A stretch of 64,000 bases of DNA from Desulfobacteraceae bacterium (GTDB taxonomy: Bacteria; Desulfobacterota; Desulfobacteria; Desulfobacterales; JACKCP01): contig JACKCP010000005.1 in NCBI GenBank assembly GCA_020633955.1, positions 62,001 to 126,000 on the forward strand, given 5' to 3'. A program made the position numbers and the translations under genes. The notes beneath the pieces were generated by a model. It worked only from the letters and a program-made list of their open reading frames with translations, made no database searches and was not told the DNA's origin. Positions 55,318-64,000 of the stretch are shown piece by piece. The first letter of the stretch is position 1. Every line of letters starts with the position of its first letter.

Positions 55318-55968
55318 TTAAAGGCAGATAAGAGAGCTTGCTACCCACACACAATCCCTTGTTTTCTCACCGATGCAGCCAATCATGTCTGCAAGGAAAA
55401 CAAGGTGGGTCAATGATGCCGGATTATTTTCAGTCTCAAGTATTTTTCTTTTCATTCGTAAAGATAAATTATAGGTTTTTTTGCTTTTCTCAATTATTTC
55501 ATCAATAAGTTTTGCCGCTGATTCCTTTGATTTTTTGTTGGTAAGCTTTTTGGATGCCTTGAAAAGTTCTTTTGAAAGAAGTGTCAGTCTTTCTATTGTT
55601 TCTGCAGCAGAGTCAGCGAGTACAAAAAGCTCTGTTTCAATGGAATCTGAGGTGATTGGTGATTTTCTGGCAAGAATCCAGTCAAGTACAGAAGACATTT
55701 TTTCGGTAATGTGTATTTTATACTGAAGATAAAGATAATAAAGTGATGTCCCAGATCCTTTTGCAGAATTTTGGAAGCACACGGATTTTGAATAGTTATC
55801 TATTTCTGTCTTGCTTTTTGACATTTCATCCCTGAAATTCATTGCAAGTTCATTTTTACCCTCCAATATGCATTCTATGGCTTGTTGAAAATTTACCGTA
55901 AATTCCTTTAAAAGCTTATCTTGTATAATTAATTTTTCAAAATGGTAATATTTCGTTAATATTTTCAT
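55318..55968 (-). CDS. PhoU-like protein (DUF47/TIGR00153 family)
   Basis: 216 aa, all-helical, without membrane segments. Pattern of the PhoU-like DUF47 family: an N-terminal FHEKLI-type segment (here YHFEKLIIQDKLLKEF), a conserved glutamate/aspartate-rich first bundle (GKNELAMNFRDEMSKSKTEID), and a second bundle ending LVFLADMIGCIGEKTRDCVWVAS. Such proteins regulate low-affinity phosphate transporters. It is divergently transcribed from a Na/phosphate cotransporter across a 280-base gap, which supports a phosphate role. Metal-binding residues are plausible but not certain. Confidence 0.85.
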   Translation of the reverse strand: MKILTKYYHFEKLIIQDKLLKEFTVNFQQAIECILEGKNELAMNFRDEMSKSKTEIDNYSKSVCFQNSAKGSGTSLYYLYLQYKIHITEKMSSVLDWILARKSPITSDSIETELFVLADSAAETIERLTLLSKELFKASKKLTNKKSKESAAKLIDEIIEKSKKTYNLSLRMKRKILETENNPASLTHLVFLADMIGCIGEKTRDCVWVASSLICL

Positions 55969-56248
55969 TGAACCTCCGTTTGATTCAGTTTTAAAAAACC
56001 AGATAATAATATAGTGAAACTTTATTTATTCAATATAAATTTAAAAAATTTATTGAATGTGAGATAAATAAGAAAATCATAATATCTGTTGATGAGCAAA
56101 AAAAATTTTGTCAGTCATTATTTACAAAATTTGGTTTTATTTGGATTTATTATAAAAATCTCTTAATTGACATTTGTTCTTTAATCGTTTATTGCCAAAG
56201 TTAAAAAAATGTTTGGATTATATTAAATTATATTGACAGGATGCACCA

Positions 56249-57898
56249 ATGGAAAATTTTCAGGTTTTGCCTTTCCTTTACGGAGTTATTGGCGGACTCG
56301 GTCTTTTTTTGTACGGAATGAAGCTCATGTCAGACGGGCTTCAGAAATCAGCAGGTGACGGGCTCAGGAAGATTCTGGAAAAGCTTACAAGCAACAGATT
56401 TATTGGAGCTTTTGTAGGTATAGTTATTACTTCAATAATTCAGAGCAGTTCCGCAACAACAGTCATGGTGGTTGGTTTTGTAAATGCGGGCCTTTTAAAG
56501 CTTACACAGGCACTTTCTGTGGTGCTTGGAGCAAACATCGGTACGACCATAACAGGACAGATAATAGCCTTCAAGATTACAGATTTTGCACTCCCCGCCA
56601 TTGGTATTGGCGTTTTTATGAGAATTTTTCTGAAACATCCAAGAATTCACTATTATGGTGAAGTTCTTATTGGATTTGGAATGCTTTTTCTTGGACTGGA
56701 TATCATGAAGGATTCTTTTGGTCCGCTAAAATCCAGTGCTGGATTTAAAGAGCTTTTTGTTACTTTTTCCAAAAATCCAGTTATGGCTGTAATGGCTGGT
56801 GCAGTGCTTACCATGATTATTCAGAGCAGTTCTGCCACTCTAGGGATTACAATGGCACTTGCTTTTAACGGTATACTTGATTTTTATACTGCTGCGGCAT
56901 TTGTTCTTGGAGAAAATATCGGAACAACTGTAACTGCAAACCTTGCTGCAATAGGAACAAGCAGAGCTGCCAGAAGAGCAGCCCTGGGACATTTTCTGTT
57001 CAATTTGATTGGTGTTATTTACATGCTTGTTTTTTTAAAATTTATGATGACGGCAGTGGACAGTTTTACACCAGGAAATCCGGATTTTGTGAGTGCAGAC
57101 GGAACCAGGCCAAATATTTCAAGGCACATAGCAAACTTTCATACACTTTTTAATATTATAAACACCCTTCTTTTTCTTCCATTTATTAACAGGCTTGCCG
57201 ACCTTTGCATTATTTTAATACCAGGCAGGGAAAAGGGACGAAAAGAAATAATTCTTGATGATAATCTTTTAAATACTCCTGAAATGGCAATTTCAAATGC
57301 AAGAAAAGAAGTTTCAAGAATGTCTGATCAGGTCGTAGAAATGCTTGAACTTTCCAAGAAAGGCTTTTTTGAGAAGGATCTCAAATCCATCAGAAGGGTG
57401 TTTGAACTTGAAAATTCTGTAGACCTGATGGAAAAAAATATCAGTGAATATCTTACCAAACTCTTTCACAAGCCGATAAGCGAGTCAAATTCTTATAGAA
57501 TCAATACAATGATTCATGTTATTCACGATCTTGAAAAAGTTGGTGATTATGCTGAAAGCATAACAAAATACGCTGATAAAATGATAAGAGAAAAAATTTC
57601 CTTTTCTGAAGATGCAAATGAAGAGGCACAGTATCTTTTTGATGTGGCAATACGTTTTGCAAAGCATGTTCTTGATGTTTATAACAAAGACAAGGACCCT
57701 GAAGAATTAAGTACTGCAGATGAAGACCTGATTGATGAGCTTAAAATAAACCTGAAAAATAATCATCTTGGAAGGCTTAATCAGGGAGTATGCACTGCTG
57801 AACATGGTATCTTGTACGTTGACTTGATAAATAAACTTGAAAAGGCAGGCGATAATATTTTTAATATTGCTCAGGCTGTTCTTGGTACATATAAATAA
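56249..57898 (+). CDS. Na+/phosphate cotransporter (NptA/YjbB type) with C-terminal PhoU domain
   Basis: 549 aa. Two homologous halves of a Na/Pi cotransporter carry the twin QSSSATTVM and QSSSATLGI motifs, with GANIGTTIT and GENIGTTVT after them; about eight to nine membrane helices up to residue 330. A cytoplasmic PhoU-like helical domain (about 350-545) follows. It should import phosphate with sodium, or export under some conditions, as proposed for YjbB. Neighbouring PhoU-like gene is divergent. Start ATG follows GACAGGATG; a TTGACA lies at 56167 but its -10 is weak. Confidence 0.92.
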   Translation: MENFQVLPFLYGVIGGLGLFLYGMKLMSDGLQKSAGDGLRKILEKLTSNRFIGAFVGIVITSIIQSSSATTVMVVGFVNAGLLKLTQALSVVLGANIGTTITGQIIAFKITDFALPAIGIGVFMRIFLKHPRIHYYGEVLIGFGMLFLGLDIMKDSFGPLKSSAGFKELFVTFSKNPVMAVMAGAVLTMIIQSSSATLGITMALAFNGILDFYTAAAFVLGENIGTTVTANLAAIGTSRAARRAALGHFLFNLIGVIYMLVFLKFMMTAVDSFTPGNPDFVSADGTRPNISRHIANFHTLFNIINTLLFLPFINRLADLCIILIPGREKGRKEIILDDNLLNTPEMAISNARKEVSRMSDQVVEMLELSKKGFFEKDLKSIRRVFELENSVDLMEKNISEYLTKLFHKPISESNSYRINTMIHVIHDLEKVGDYAESITKYADKMIREKISFSEDANEEAQYLFDVAIRFAKHVLDVYNKDKDPEELSTADEDLIDELKINLKNNHLGRLNQGVCTAEHGILYVDLINKLEKAGDNIFNIAQAVLGTYK

Positions 57899-57942
57899 TC
57901 GTGAACAAGAATAAAGTATTTAGTCTGTTTTAAATTTTAGAG

Positions 57943-57970
57943 GCTCCTTATTAAATAAAGGAGCTTTTAA
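57943..57970 (+). terminator. rho-independent terminator after the phosphate transporter
   Basis: GCTCCTT and AAGGAGC make a perfect 7-bp stem with an 8-base loop, directly followed by TTTTAAT, 45 bases past the stop codon. Confidence 0.75.
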
Positions 57971-57971
57971 T

Positions 57972-58112
57972 AAAATAGATTGGCTGAAAACAAGAATTTT
58001 TGTTTATTCAGGGAAGATGAAAAATTTAACCTTTAAAATACATGCAGTATTTTGATGATTAAATTTCAATCTGACTTCAAGGTCAAAAAAGACAGTTTTA
58101 GTTCAGTGTCAG
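57972..58112. repeat. repeat family B copy
   Basis: ATTGGCTGAAAACAAG then AATTTTTGTTTATTCA; core GATGAAAAATTTAACC, GCAGTATTTTGATGATTAAA; right arm GGTCAAAAAAGACAG then TTTTAGTTCAG. Between the transporter terminator and the convergent MCE gene. Confidence 0.7.
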
Positions 58113-58120
58113 AACAGTCT

Positions 58121-61075
58121 TTATTGGATTGAAGGCCTCCACTCAAGCCATTTTTCCTCAGGGTTTTCGTAAAGATTGAAAACAGCTTTATTTTGAGCTT
58201 TTTCACCCATATTATCGTTATCTGGGGTTGCAAGTGCAATCCCGCCTTTTAGAATTGATTCAAGTGTTCCTGTTTTTATTTTTACACCAAAAAGGTTTAT
58301 CTTCGCCGCAACTCCTCCTGTATACCAGAATTTTGTGTTTTCCCTTACAATCTCACTGTATTTTTCTTGAATAACAGCATATATCAAAACCTTATCAAAT
58401 GTTTGATTTAACTCAAACCCGGTTATTTCTCCAATTTTTATCTGCCTGTAAAATACAGGCTTGCCAATTGAAAGTGAGCCAAGATTATCGGATTCAAGAA
58501 TAATTTCAAGCCCTTTGATATCTTCTTTTTCCAGGAGGGTAAATTCGTTTTTAAAGGCTCCTTTTCCTTCTACAAGCTCAATGAATTTTCCAGTTAAAAT
58601 AGTTTCAGGGTATTTAACCTTGCCAAAATCAAATCCAGCACTTCTTAAATAAAATTTTGAAGACTCTTTTATAAGGTTTAATGCCTCATTTATTATAAAT
58701 GCTTTTGCTGTAAAATTTTTATTGTGTTCATTAAACCTTATTTTCTCAATTCTTCCAATTGTTAAACCTTTGTATATTATTTTTGTATGATTTTCCTTTA
58801 TTCCGTAGCTGTCACTCAGATGCAGAGAAACTGAAAAACCTTTTTCAAGAGCCTTTTGTCTTGATTGATAAAGCTCAAATATTTTTTTATCTGACTTTGG
58901 AGAGTCGTCTTCAATATTTTCAAATTCTATGCCTCCGTTTATGATTGTTGAAAGATTTCTTGATTGAAGTTCCACTTCAAAAAGGTCAGCTTTAATATTA
59001 ATTCCTGAAATATTAAAAAATTTTGTTTTAGAGGAAACAAGATCCTTGAAATCGTTATAAATTAAAGCTTCCATATCAATATTTTCATTTCCGCTTAATA
59101 AACTGGTTTTTGTGATCATTCCTGCTTCGATACTGCCATAGAATATTGGAGTTCCCTGTCTGAAAGAGTTATCCTTTTTGGTTTTGATGATAATTTTTTT
59201 TCCTTTCATGTCCGGATGGTCAGCTGGCGGTGTATTCAGTGCATGAAATTCGTTTGAATAACCTCCGCTGCCTATAAAAGTATTGATGTATGCTCCTGAA
59301 AGAATGGTTTCAAGACCTGTAATTCCTCTTGGACTTATTTGAGGAGTTACCAGGAAAAAAATACTTCCTTTTTTTGATATATCAGGACTGTTTGCAAAAA
59401 GTGATACTTCTGCAGCTATTTTTTCCATATTTGCCGTGTATTTGACATCAGTTACTTTTCCTATTACCATACCCTTGTATTTAAGAGGCGTGGTTCCTTT
59501 TTTCAGATTATCTGCATTATCAAATATAATTGTTATGTTTTTTTCGGTTCTGCTGGCCTTTTCCTTGTCAGGAAAAAGTGTAAAAATATCTCCTGAGCAG
59601 GCATTTGTTTTTTTGTCAAATGGAGTGTCAAATGCAATTGAGCCAGTAACAAAGGACTGAAGACTTCCAGTCTGAATATCTATTCCTGTAAGATCTCCCT
59701 TTATTTTTATTCCTGATTCACTCCAGAATCTTGTGCCTTCAAAAATAAGATCACAATATTTTTCGAAAATATGAACGCTTATGTTTACTCCGTCTTTGGA
59801 TAGCTCATATCCTTCAACCCTTCCTGCTTCTATACCCCTTGTGTACACAGGAGATCCTTCTGAAAAGGAGCCTTTGGATTTAGCCTTGAGAATTATATGA
59901 AGCCCTGGTGAGTTTGGATCTGTAAATGGAGGTTCACTCAATGCCTTGAATTCTGTTGCAGGATTTCCAGGAGCAGGCTGAATTTCGATATACTGACCTG
60001 AAATAATAGTGCTTAGTCCTGAAATACCTTTAATATCAAGCCTTGGTCTTACCATCCAGAATTTGGAATTTTCCGTTGCCGCATTTTTTGCATTTTCTTT
60101 AAGTCTTACTGTTGCAATTATTTTTCCTGTAGTTTTGTCAATATCTATGTCTGACACCTTGCCTATTGTTATTCCTTTATATTTAAGAGGGGTTGAGTTT
60201 GGGATGAGACCTTCACCTGTTTCAAATGTTATTTTAATCGGGAATCCTCTTTCCATTGCATTTTCTCTGTTGTTGTAGAGAATGAATTCGTCTTTGTTTT
60301 CTGCAAGCTGAGGAGATTTGAAATTGTTTTCAGGAGTGTCAAAGGCAATTCCTCCGTCAAGAACTGAGGCAAATGAATCGGCCTTGATTTTAACCCCTGA
60401 TAGATCTCCTGATATTTCAAATCCGCTTACATTCCAGAATCTTGTATCTTTTTTTACAAGCATGCTGTACTCAGGGTTTATAAGAATTTTTATAAGTACT
60501 TCATCCTTGTTTTTTGAAAGGGAATGTGCTTCAACTTTTCCAACTTTTATTTTTTTGTAAAGAACAGGAGAGCCGGGTACAAGACCTGAAAATGTTTTTG
60601 ATTTTAAAACAAGATGCAGTCCAGGTGCATTTTCTGCACTTGGAGGAGGATTTTCAAGGGCTTTGAATGAAAAGTGCTTTTCTCCATGTCCAGGTCTTAC
60701 GGCTATGTATTGTCCTGTAAAAATTGTTTCAACCCCGGAAATTGCTCCAACTTCTAGCCTTGGCTTTACAAGCCAGAAAAGAGAATTTTTCTTTGCAAAG
60801 TGTAAATACTGCTTTTCAATTACAGCTGTTACAATAACCGAAGAAAAATCTTTGTTTAGTTTAATTTTATCTACACTGCCTATTTTGATACCAGCATACT
60901 TTAAGGCTGTTTTACCTTCAGTTATACCGTCACCGTTTTTAAATTCTATTGTAATTTCTACACCTTTTTTGGAATACTGATCATAAATTATCCATATTCC
61001 GGTAATTAGGGCTGCAAAAGGAATAAGCCAGATAAGAGAGAATTTTGTTTTTTTTACTTCTGCTTCAGGTATCAT
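58121..61075 (-). CDS. pqiB: PqiB/LetB-like MCE protein with eight MCE domains
   Basis: 984 aa. An N-terminal membrane anchor (LIWLIPFAALITGIWIIYDQY) and then tandem MCE/MlaD domains at about 120-residue spacing. I count eight, each with a G(x)PLxYKGIxIGxV-type strand: for example TALKYAGIKIGSV, SPVLYKKIKVGKV, TPLKYKGITIGKV, SPVYTRGIEAGRV, TPLKYKGMVIGKV, TPIFYGSIEAGMI, TKIIYKGLTIGRI, KPVFYRQIKIGEI. E. coli PqiB has three and LetB seven. Stacked MCE rings form a periplasmic tunnel for lipids between inner and outer membranes. It is six bases downstream of two PqiA halves, same strand: an operon pqiA-pqiA-pqiB. Confidence 0.93.
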   Translation of the reverse strand: MIPEAEVKKTKFSLIWLIPFAALITGIWIIYDQYSKKGVEITIEFKNGDGITEGKTALKYAGIKIGSVDKIKLNKDFSSVIVTAVIEKQYLHFAKKNSLFWLVKPRLEVGAISGVETIFTGQYIAVRPGHGEKHFSFKALENPPPSAENAPGLHLVLKSKTFSGLVPGSPVLYKKIKVGKVEAHSLSKNKDEVLIKILINPEYSMLVKKDTRFWNVSGFEISGDLSGVKIKADSFASVLDGGIAFDTPENNFKSPQLAENKDEFILYNNRENAMERGFPIKITFETGEGLIPNSTPLKYKGITIGKVSDIDIDKTTGKIIATVRLKENAKNAATENSKFWMVRPRLDIKGISGLSTIISGQYIEIQPAPGNPATEFKALSEPPFTDPNSPGLHIILKAKSKGSFSEGSPVYTRGIEAGRVEGYELSKDGVNISVHIFEKYCDLIFEGTRFWSESGIKIKGDLTGIDIQTGSLQSFVTGSIAFDTPFDKKTNACSGDIFTLFPDKEKASRTEKNITIIFDNADNLKKGTTPLKYKGMVIGKVTDVKYTANMEKIAAEVSLFANSPDISKKGSIFFLVTPQISPRGITGLETILSGAYINTFIGSGGYSNEFHALNTPPADHPDMKGKKIIIKTKKDNSFRQGTPIFYGSIEAGMITKTSLLSGNENIDMEALIYNDFKDLVSSKTKFFNISGINIKADLFEVELQSRNLSTIINGGIEFENIEDDSPKSDKKIFELYQSRQKALEKGFSVSLHLSDSYGIKENHTKIIYKGLTIGRIEKIRFNEHNKNFTAKAFIINEALNLIKESSKFYLRSAGFDFGKVKYPETILTGKFIELVEGKGAFKNEFTLLEKEDIKGLEIILESDNLGSLSIGKPVFYRQIKIGEITGFELNQTFDKVLIYAVIQEKYSEIVRENTKFWYTGGVAAKINLFGVKIKTGTLESILKGGIALATPDNDNMGEKAQNKAVFNLYENPEEKWLEWRPSIQ

Positions 61076-61081
61076 AATATC

Positions 61082-61720
61082 TTATCTTTCGTTTTTATTA
61101 TTGTTGTCCCAGATAAGTCTTGGATCAAAAGACATTGCTGCAAAAAGAGTTAAAATAACTACAAAAGCAAAATATGTTATGCCGGGACCAGGGGTTACTG
61201 ATGCAATATTTCCAAGGCTCACTATTGATGTCAGAAGAGAAATCAGAAACACATCAAGCATTGACCACTTCCCAATAAATTCAACTATAAAATAAAGTTT
61301 TGTCCTTTCCTTATAAAATAAATCCCATTTGAATTTTATTGAGCAAAGGATAAACATGAGTCCAAATATTTTGGCCAGGGGAACAAAAATACTTGCAGTA
61401 AAAACAATAAATGCAAGGGGCCAGAGTCCGGATTTTATAAAAGCATTTACACCGGAGATAATTGTATCTCCTCTTGTTTTTCCAAAGGCTGAAAATGTCA
61501 TTATTGGATAAATATTTGCCGGGATATAAAAAATAAGAGCTGCAATTAAAAAAGCCCATGTTTTTTGTGCGGAATCTTTTTTTCTTTTATAAATCCTTGA
61601 ACCGCAACGTACACATTTGACAGTATCTTTAAAAGACTTCTCGCAATAGTGAAGCTTACTGCAGACATTGCAGGCAATTATTGTTTTTTCATCTCCTGAA
61701 GTTTCATCATAGTGTGTCAT
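61082..61720 (-). CDS. pqiA: PqiA-like half protein (second of two)
   Basis: 212 aa. An N-terminal zinc-ribbon type pair (CNVCSKLHYC...CVRCGSRIYKR) and four membrane helices with the family's FLIAALIFYIPANIYPIMTF and WSMLDVFLISLLTS. In E. coli PqiA and LetA (YebS) two such halves are joined in one 400-residue inner-membrane protein; here each half is separate. Overlaps the upstream half by four bases (ATGA), so equal amounts are likely. Inner-membrane partner of the MCE tunnel protein, probably delivering lipid to it. Confidence 0.9.
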   Translation of the reverse strand: MTHYDETSGDEKTIIACNVCSKLHYCEKSFKDTVKCVRCGSRIYKRKKDSAQKTWAFLIAALIFYIPANIYPIMTFSAFGKTRGDTIISGVNAFIKSGLWPLAFIVFTASIFVPLAKIFGLMFILCSIKFKWDLFYKERTKLYFIVEFIGKWSMLDVFLISLLTSIVSLGNIASVTPGPGITYFAFVVILTLFAAMSFDPRLIWDNNNKNER

Positions 61721-62373
61721 AAATTTTCAAGCCTTTCCCATATTTCTGAGTCAGTAATTACAGATATGGCAGATACTGAAATAATTATAAACGCTGAAAA
61801 AAAATAAAAACCGGACTCAATTTCATAGTCTGCAATTGAATCAAGCTTTGTAAGGGCTGTAAGTGCCGCCATAAGGAAAACCTCTTCCATTGCAAAAGAT
61901 TTTATCAGGCAGTAAATCTTAAAAACTCTGGAAACAAAAGGTAGTTTTATTCTGAAATATACAGATAAAAGTGTATAGAAAAGAGTTAAATATTTTAAAA
62001 ACGGGATTAAAAAAGCAAAAAGAAAAACAAGGGCTGCGATGAAAAAAAAACCTGAATTGAAAAGATCAGAAGCTCCGTTTAAAATGCTTGCTGATTTTGT
62101 TTCCCCAAAAAGTTTTACCCTGAGAAGGGGAAAACATACGGCAGGGAAAAAAAGAATTAAAGATGCAATTGTAAGAGCAAGTGATTTGTTGAGTGCACCG
62201 CTGTTTTTTGATACAAGGATACATCCGCATCTTCTGCATCTTGCATTAAATCCTGGTTTTAAGTCTGAAACATTTTGCAGAAGATCGCAGTTAAGGCATA
62301 TTCTGATTTCATTGGATTTTGTATTTTTTTTATTCAGGTAATAGGCAGAATTTTGCATTTTTGTCCCAAACAA
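61717..62373 (-). CDS. pqiA: PqiA-like half protein (first of two)
   Basis: 218 aa, paralogous to the next gene. Zinc-ribbon pairs CLNCDLLQNV and CRRCGCILV, then membrane helices with LTIASLILFFPAVCFPLLRV and FAMEEVFLMAALTALTKL. First gene of the pqiA-pqiA-pqiB operon, read leftwards; a family-A repeat lies just upstream of it. No ATG with a strong ribosome site is visible; the start at 62373 is the longest frame, and a shorter one (for example inside the MQNSAYYLNKK stretch) is possible. Confidence 0.87.
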   Translation of the reverse strand: MFGTKMQNSAYYLNKKNTKSNEIRICLNCDLLQNVSDLKPGFNARCRRCGCILVSKNSGALNKSLALTIASLILFFPAVCFPLLRVKLFGETKSASILNGASDLFNSGFFFIAALVFLFAFLIPFLKYLTLFYTLLSVYFRIKLPFVSRVFKIYCLIKSFAMEEVFLMAALTALTKLDSIADYEIESGFYFFSAFIIISVSAISVITDSEIWERLENL

Positions 62374-62401
62374 TAAATTTGAAATTTAACAAAATAAAAA
62401 C

Positions 62402-62568
62402 GTAACTTTCAGCTTAAAAACTTAGAAAAAGCTGTTTTGGCGACGGACACTGTATTTTTTCTGAGCCGGTTTCAGGAGATAATTTTTTTTATCTCCTGCC
62501 TGGGAGCTTAAGCGAGAACAAGGCTCAGAAAGAATGCAGCAGCAGTTCAAAATTGAACTGAACAGTTA
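62402..62568. repeat. repeat family A, copy 4 (167 bp)
   Basis: GTAACTTTCAG at the left and CTGAACAGTTAA at the right as inverted ends; the internal CTGAGCCGGTTTCAGGAGATA and TATCTCCTGCC with GGCTCAGAAAGAATGCAGCA in pieces. Very similar to copy 1, so probably recently spread. It forms most of the 315-base gap between the pqi operon and the antiporter. Confidence 0.8.
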
Positions 62569-62688
62569 AATAAAAACAATAATATTGCATATTTTACTGA
62601 TTAATAAGAATATATTCCAATGAATTTAGCAGTTCCTCTAAAAATAAACCATTAAAAACATAACAACCATAATCTGGAAGGACAAGAA

Positions 62689-63918
62689 ATGGAATTTTTA
62701 AATATTTCCGCTGTTATTCTCACTATGTCTGCTGCTTTCAGCTATATTAACCAAAAATATTTGAAACTTCCTGTTACAATAGGACTGGTAATTATAACCA
62801 TAGTTTTTTCACTTTTTTGTATGATATTTGAGAAAACAGGTTTAAATACCGGACTTGGAGAGCTTGTAGCAAATATTGATTTTAATGAAACACTTCTTGT
62901 AGGAATGCTTTCCTTTCTCCTTTTTGCAGGGGCTCTTCATGTAAACCTGGAAGATCTTGCCCACAGGTGGGTTGAAATAACAATATTTGCAACAATAGGA
63001 GTTGTTGCCTCGACATTTATAACCGGCACTCTGCTTTATTATGCACTTGGTCTTTTTCATGTTGATCCTGGATATATCTATTGTCTGATTTTTGGAGCAC
63101 TTATTTCCCCGACAGATCCTGTTGCAGTTCTTGGCATTCTTAAAAAGGCCGGTGCAAAAAAGGAAATTGAAACTGTAATAGCCGGGGAGTCACTTTTTAA
63201 TGATGGAATTGGAGTTGTTGTTTTTATGATTCTTGTTTCATTTTTAAATCCAGGCTCAGAAAACGTTTTTAAAGAGGGGCTTGTTCTTTTTTCCACAGAA
63301 GCATTTGGAGGTGTTATTCTTGGGCTTTTAACCGGTTTTCTTGCCTATTACATGCTGTTTCGCATAGATGATTATAAGGTTGAAGTTTTAATTACCCTTG
63401 CCCTTGTTACCGGAGGATATGCACTTGCTTTGAAACTTCATACATCCGGGCCAATTGCAATTGTAACTGCCGGTCTTCTTATTGGCAATCACGGCAGAAT
63501 GTTTGCCATGAGTGAAAAAACAAGGAAAAGTCTTGACGACTTCTGGAAGCTTGTTGATGAAATTTTAAATGCAGCTCTTTTTGTATTAATCGGGCTTGAA
63601 GTGATTGTTATATCTATAAATCCCAAATTTATGGGGATGGGGTTTATTTGTGTTCCTCTTGTTTTGATTGTTCGCTTTATTTGTATAGGAACTCCTGTTT
63701 CTTTATTGAGAAAAGTAAGAAATTTAAGTAAAGGCATGACAAGAATTATGACATGGGGAGGCTTGAGGGGAGGAATTTCAGTTGCACTTGCACTGTCTCT
63801 TCCAGCTGGAGAACAAAGAGAGCTTATTCTTTCAATGACCTATGTTGTGGTTGTTTTTTCCCTTGTTTTTCAAGGTCTTTCAATAAAAGCACTGGTAAGA
63901 AAAATTGAGAATAGATAG
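62689..63918 (+). CDS. CPA1-family Na+(K+)/H+ antiporter (NhaP type)
   Basis: 409 aa with about twelve membrane helices and no long cytoplasmic tail. Core motifs of CPA1 antiporters: FGALISPTDPVAVLGIL, then AGESLFNDGIGVVVFMILVS, in which the Asn-Asp pair carries the ion, and TWGGLRGGISVALALSLP near the end. It should exchange sodium or potassium for protons across the inner membrane, for pH or salt homeostasis. RBS AAGGA. Monocistronic, with a family-B repeat after it. Confidence 0.93.
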   Translation: MEFLNISAVILTMSAAFSYINQKYLKLPVTIGLVIITIVFSLFCMIFEKTGLNTGLGELVANIDFNETLLVGMLSFLLFAGALHVNLEDLAHRWVEITIFATIGVVASTFITGTLLYYALGLFHVDPGYIYCLIFGALISPTDPVAVLGILKKAGAKKEIETVIAGESLFNDGIGVVVFMILVSFLNPGSENVFKEGLVLFSTEAFGGVILGLLTGFLAYYMLFRIDDYKVEVLITLALVTGGYALALKLHTSGPIAIVTAGLLIGNHGRMFAMSEKTRKSLDDFWKLVDEILNAALFVLIGLEVIVISINPKFMGMGFICVPLVLIVRFICIGTPVSLLRKVRNLSKGMTRIMTWGGLRGGISVALALSLPAGEQRELILSMTYVVVVFSLVFQGLSIKALVRKIENR

Positions 63919-63937
63919 TATTTTATTGTAAATCAAG

Positions 63938-64000
63938 CCTATCAGAAAACTAGAATTTTTTATTCATTTATGGAAGATGAAAATTTAACCATCAGGATTA
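63938..64000. repeat. repeat family B copy, cut by window end
   Basis: AAACTAGAATTTTTTATTCA and GAAGATGAAAATTTAACC match the left arm and core start; the right half lies beyond the window. Confidence 0.55.

Overview
The window is AT-rich DNA with dense two-component, chemotaxis and PAS-sensor genes, PqiAB/MCE proteins and deltaproteobacterial-style receptor domains. This suggests a low-GC Desulfobacterota (Desulfobacteraceae-like) chromosome. That placement is an inference from gene content; no rRNA is present.

Region 1 (1-15.1 kb, all + strand) is a signalling block. It holds a 5'-partial Cache/HAMP/PAS sensor with a cysteine-rich tail, a sigma54 response regulator, a lone receiver, CheW, an HBM-type chemoreceptor, a large hybrid histidine kinase and an SBP3/PAS histidine kinase. 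It ends in a scar where a truncated sigma54 regulator is joined to a chemoreceptor that has lost its sensor.

Region 2 (15.3-45.5 kb) is a defence island. A WYL regulator and a perfect palindrome precede an operon-like run: an unknown 1147-aa protein, two unknown small proteins, RmuC, a 1974-aa DEAD/DEAH helicase with DUF1998 (DruE/MrfA-like), then BREX genes brxA, brxB, brxC, pglX, pglZ and brxL. A Septu-like ATPase/HNH pair (ptuA/ptuB) and remnants of another ATPase lie between pglX and pglZ. From about 35.6 to 42.0 kb almost every gene carries frameshifts although the protein sequence is otherwise well preserved, so the modification arm (PglX, PglZ) reads as broken while everything outside is intact. 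BrxL carries a MITD1-C-like (MIT_C) domain where the Lon-type protease domain is expected, and the helicase ends in a domain with a similar DPY...HDR pattern. These features, with the helicase/RmuC/orphan module, make the island the best candidate here for an undescribed variant system.

Region 3 (45.7-52.2 kb) has two sensor-only proteins sharing one extracytoplasmic domain, a soluble FIST-domain chemoreceptor, a Fic protein, a small tyrosine recombinase, an AlbA/Schlafen-type pseudogene and tRNA-Ala(GGC).

Region 4 (52.4-64 kb) is housekeeping: a PpiD-like foldase, an AMMECR1 protein, a divergent PhoU-like/Na-Pi cotransporter pair, an 8-MCE-domain PqiB/LetB-like protein with two half-size PqiA proteins, and a CPA1 cation/proton antiporter.

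Two families of palindromic intergenic repeats are scattered through the window: a 167-bp family (A, four copies) and a roughly 140-150-bp family (B, at least seven full or partial copies).
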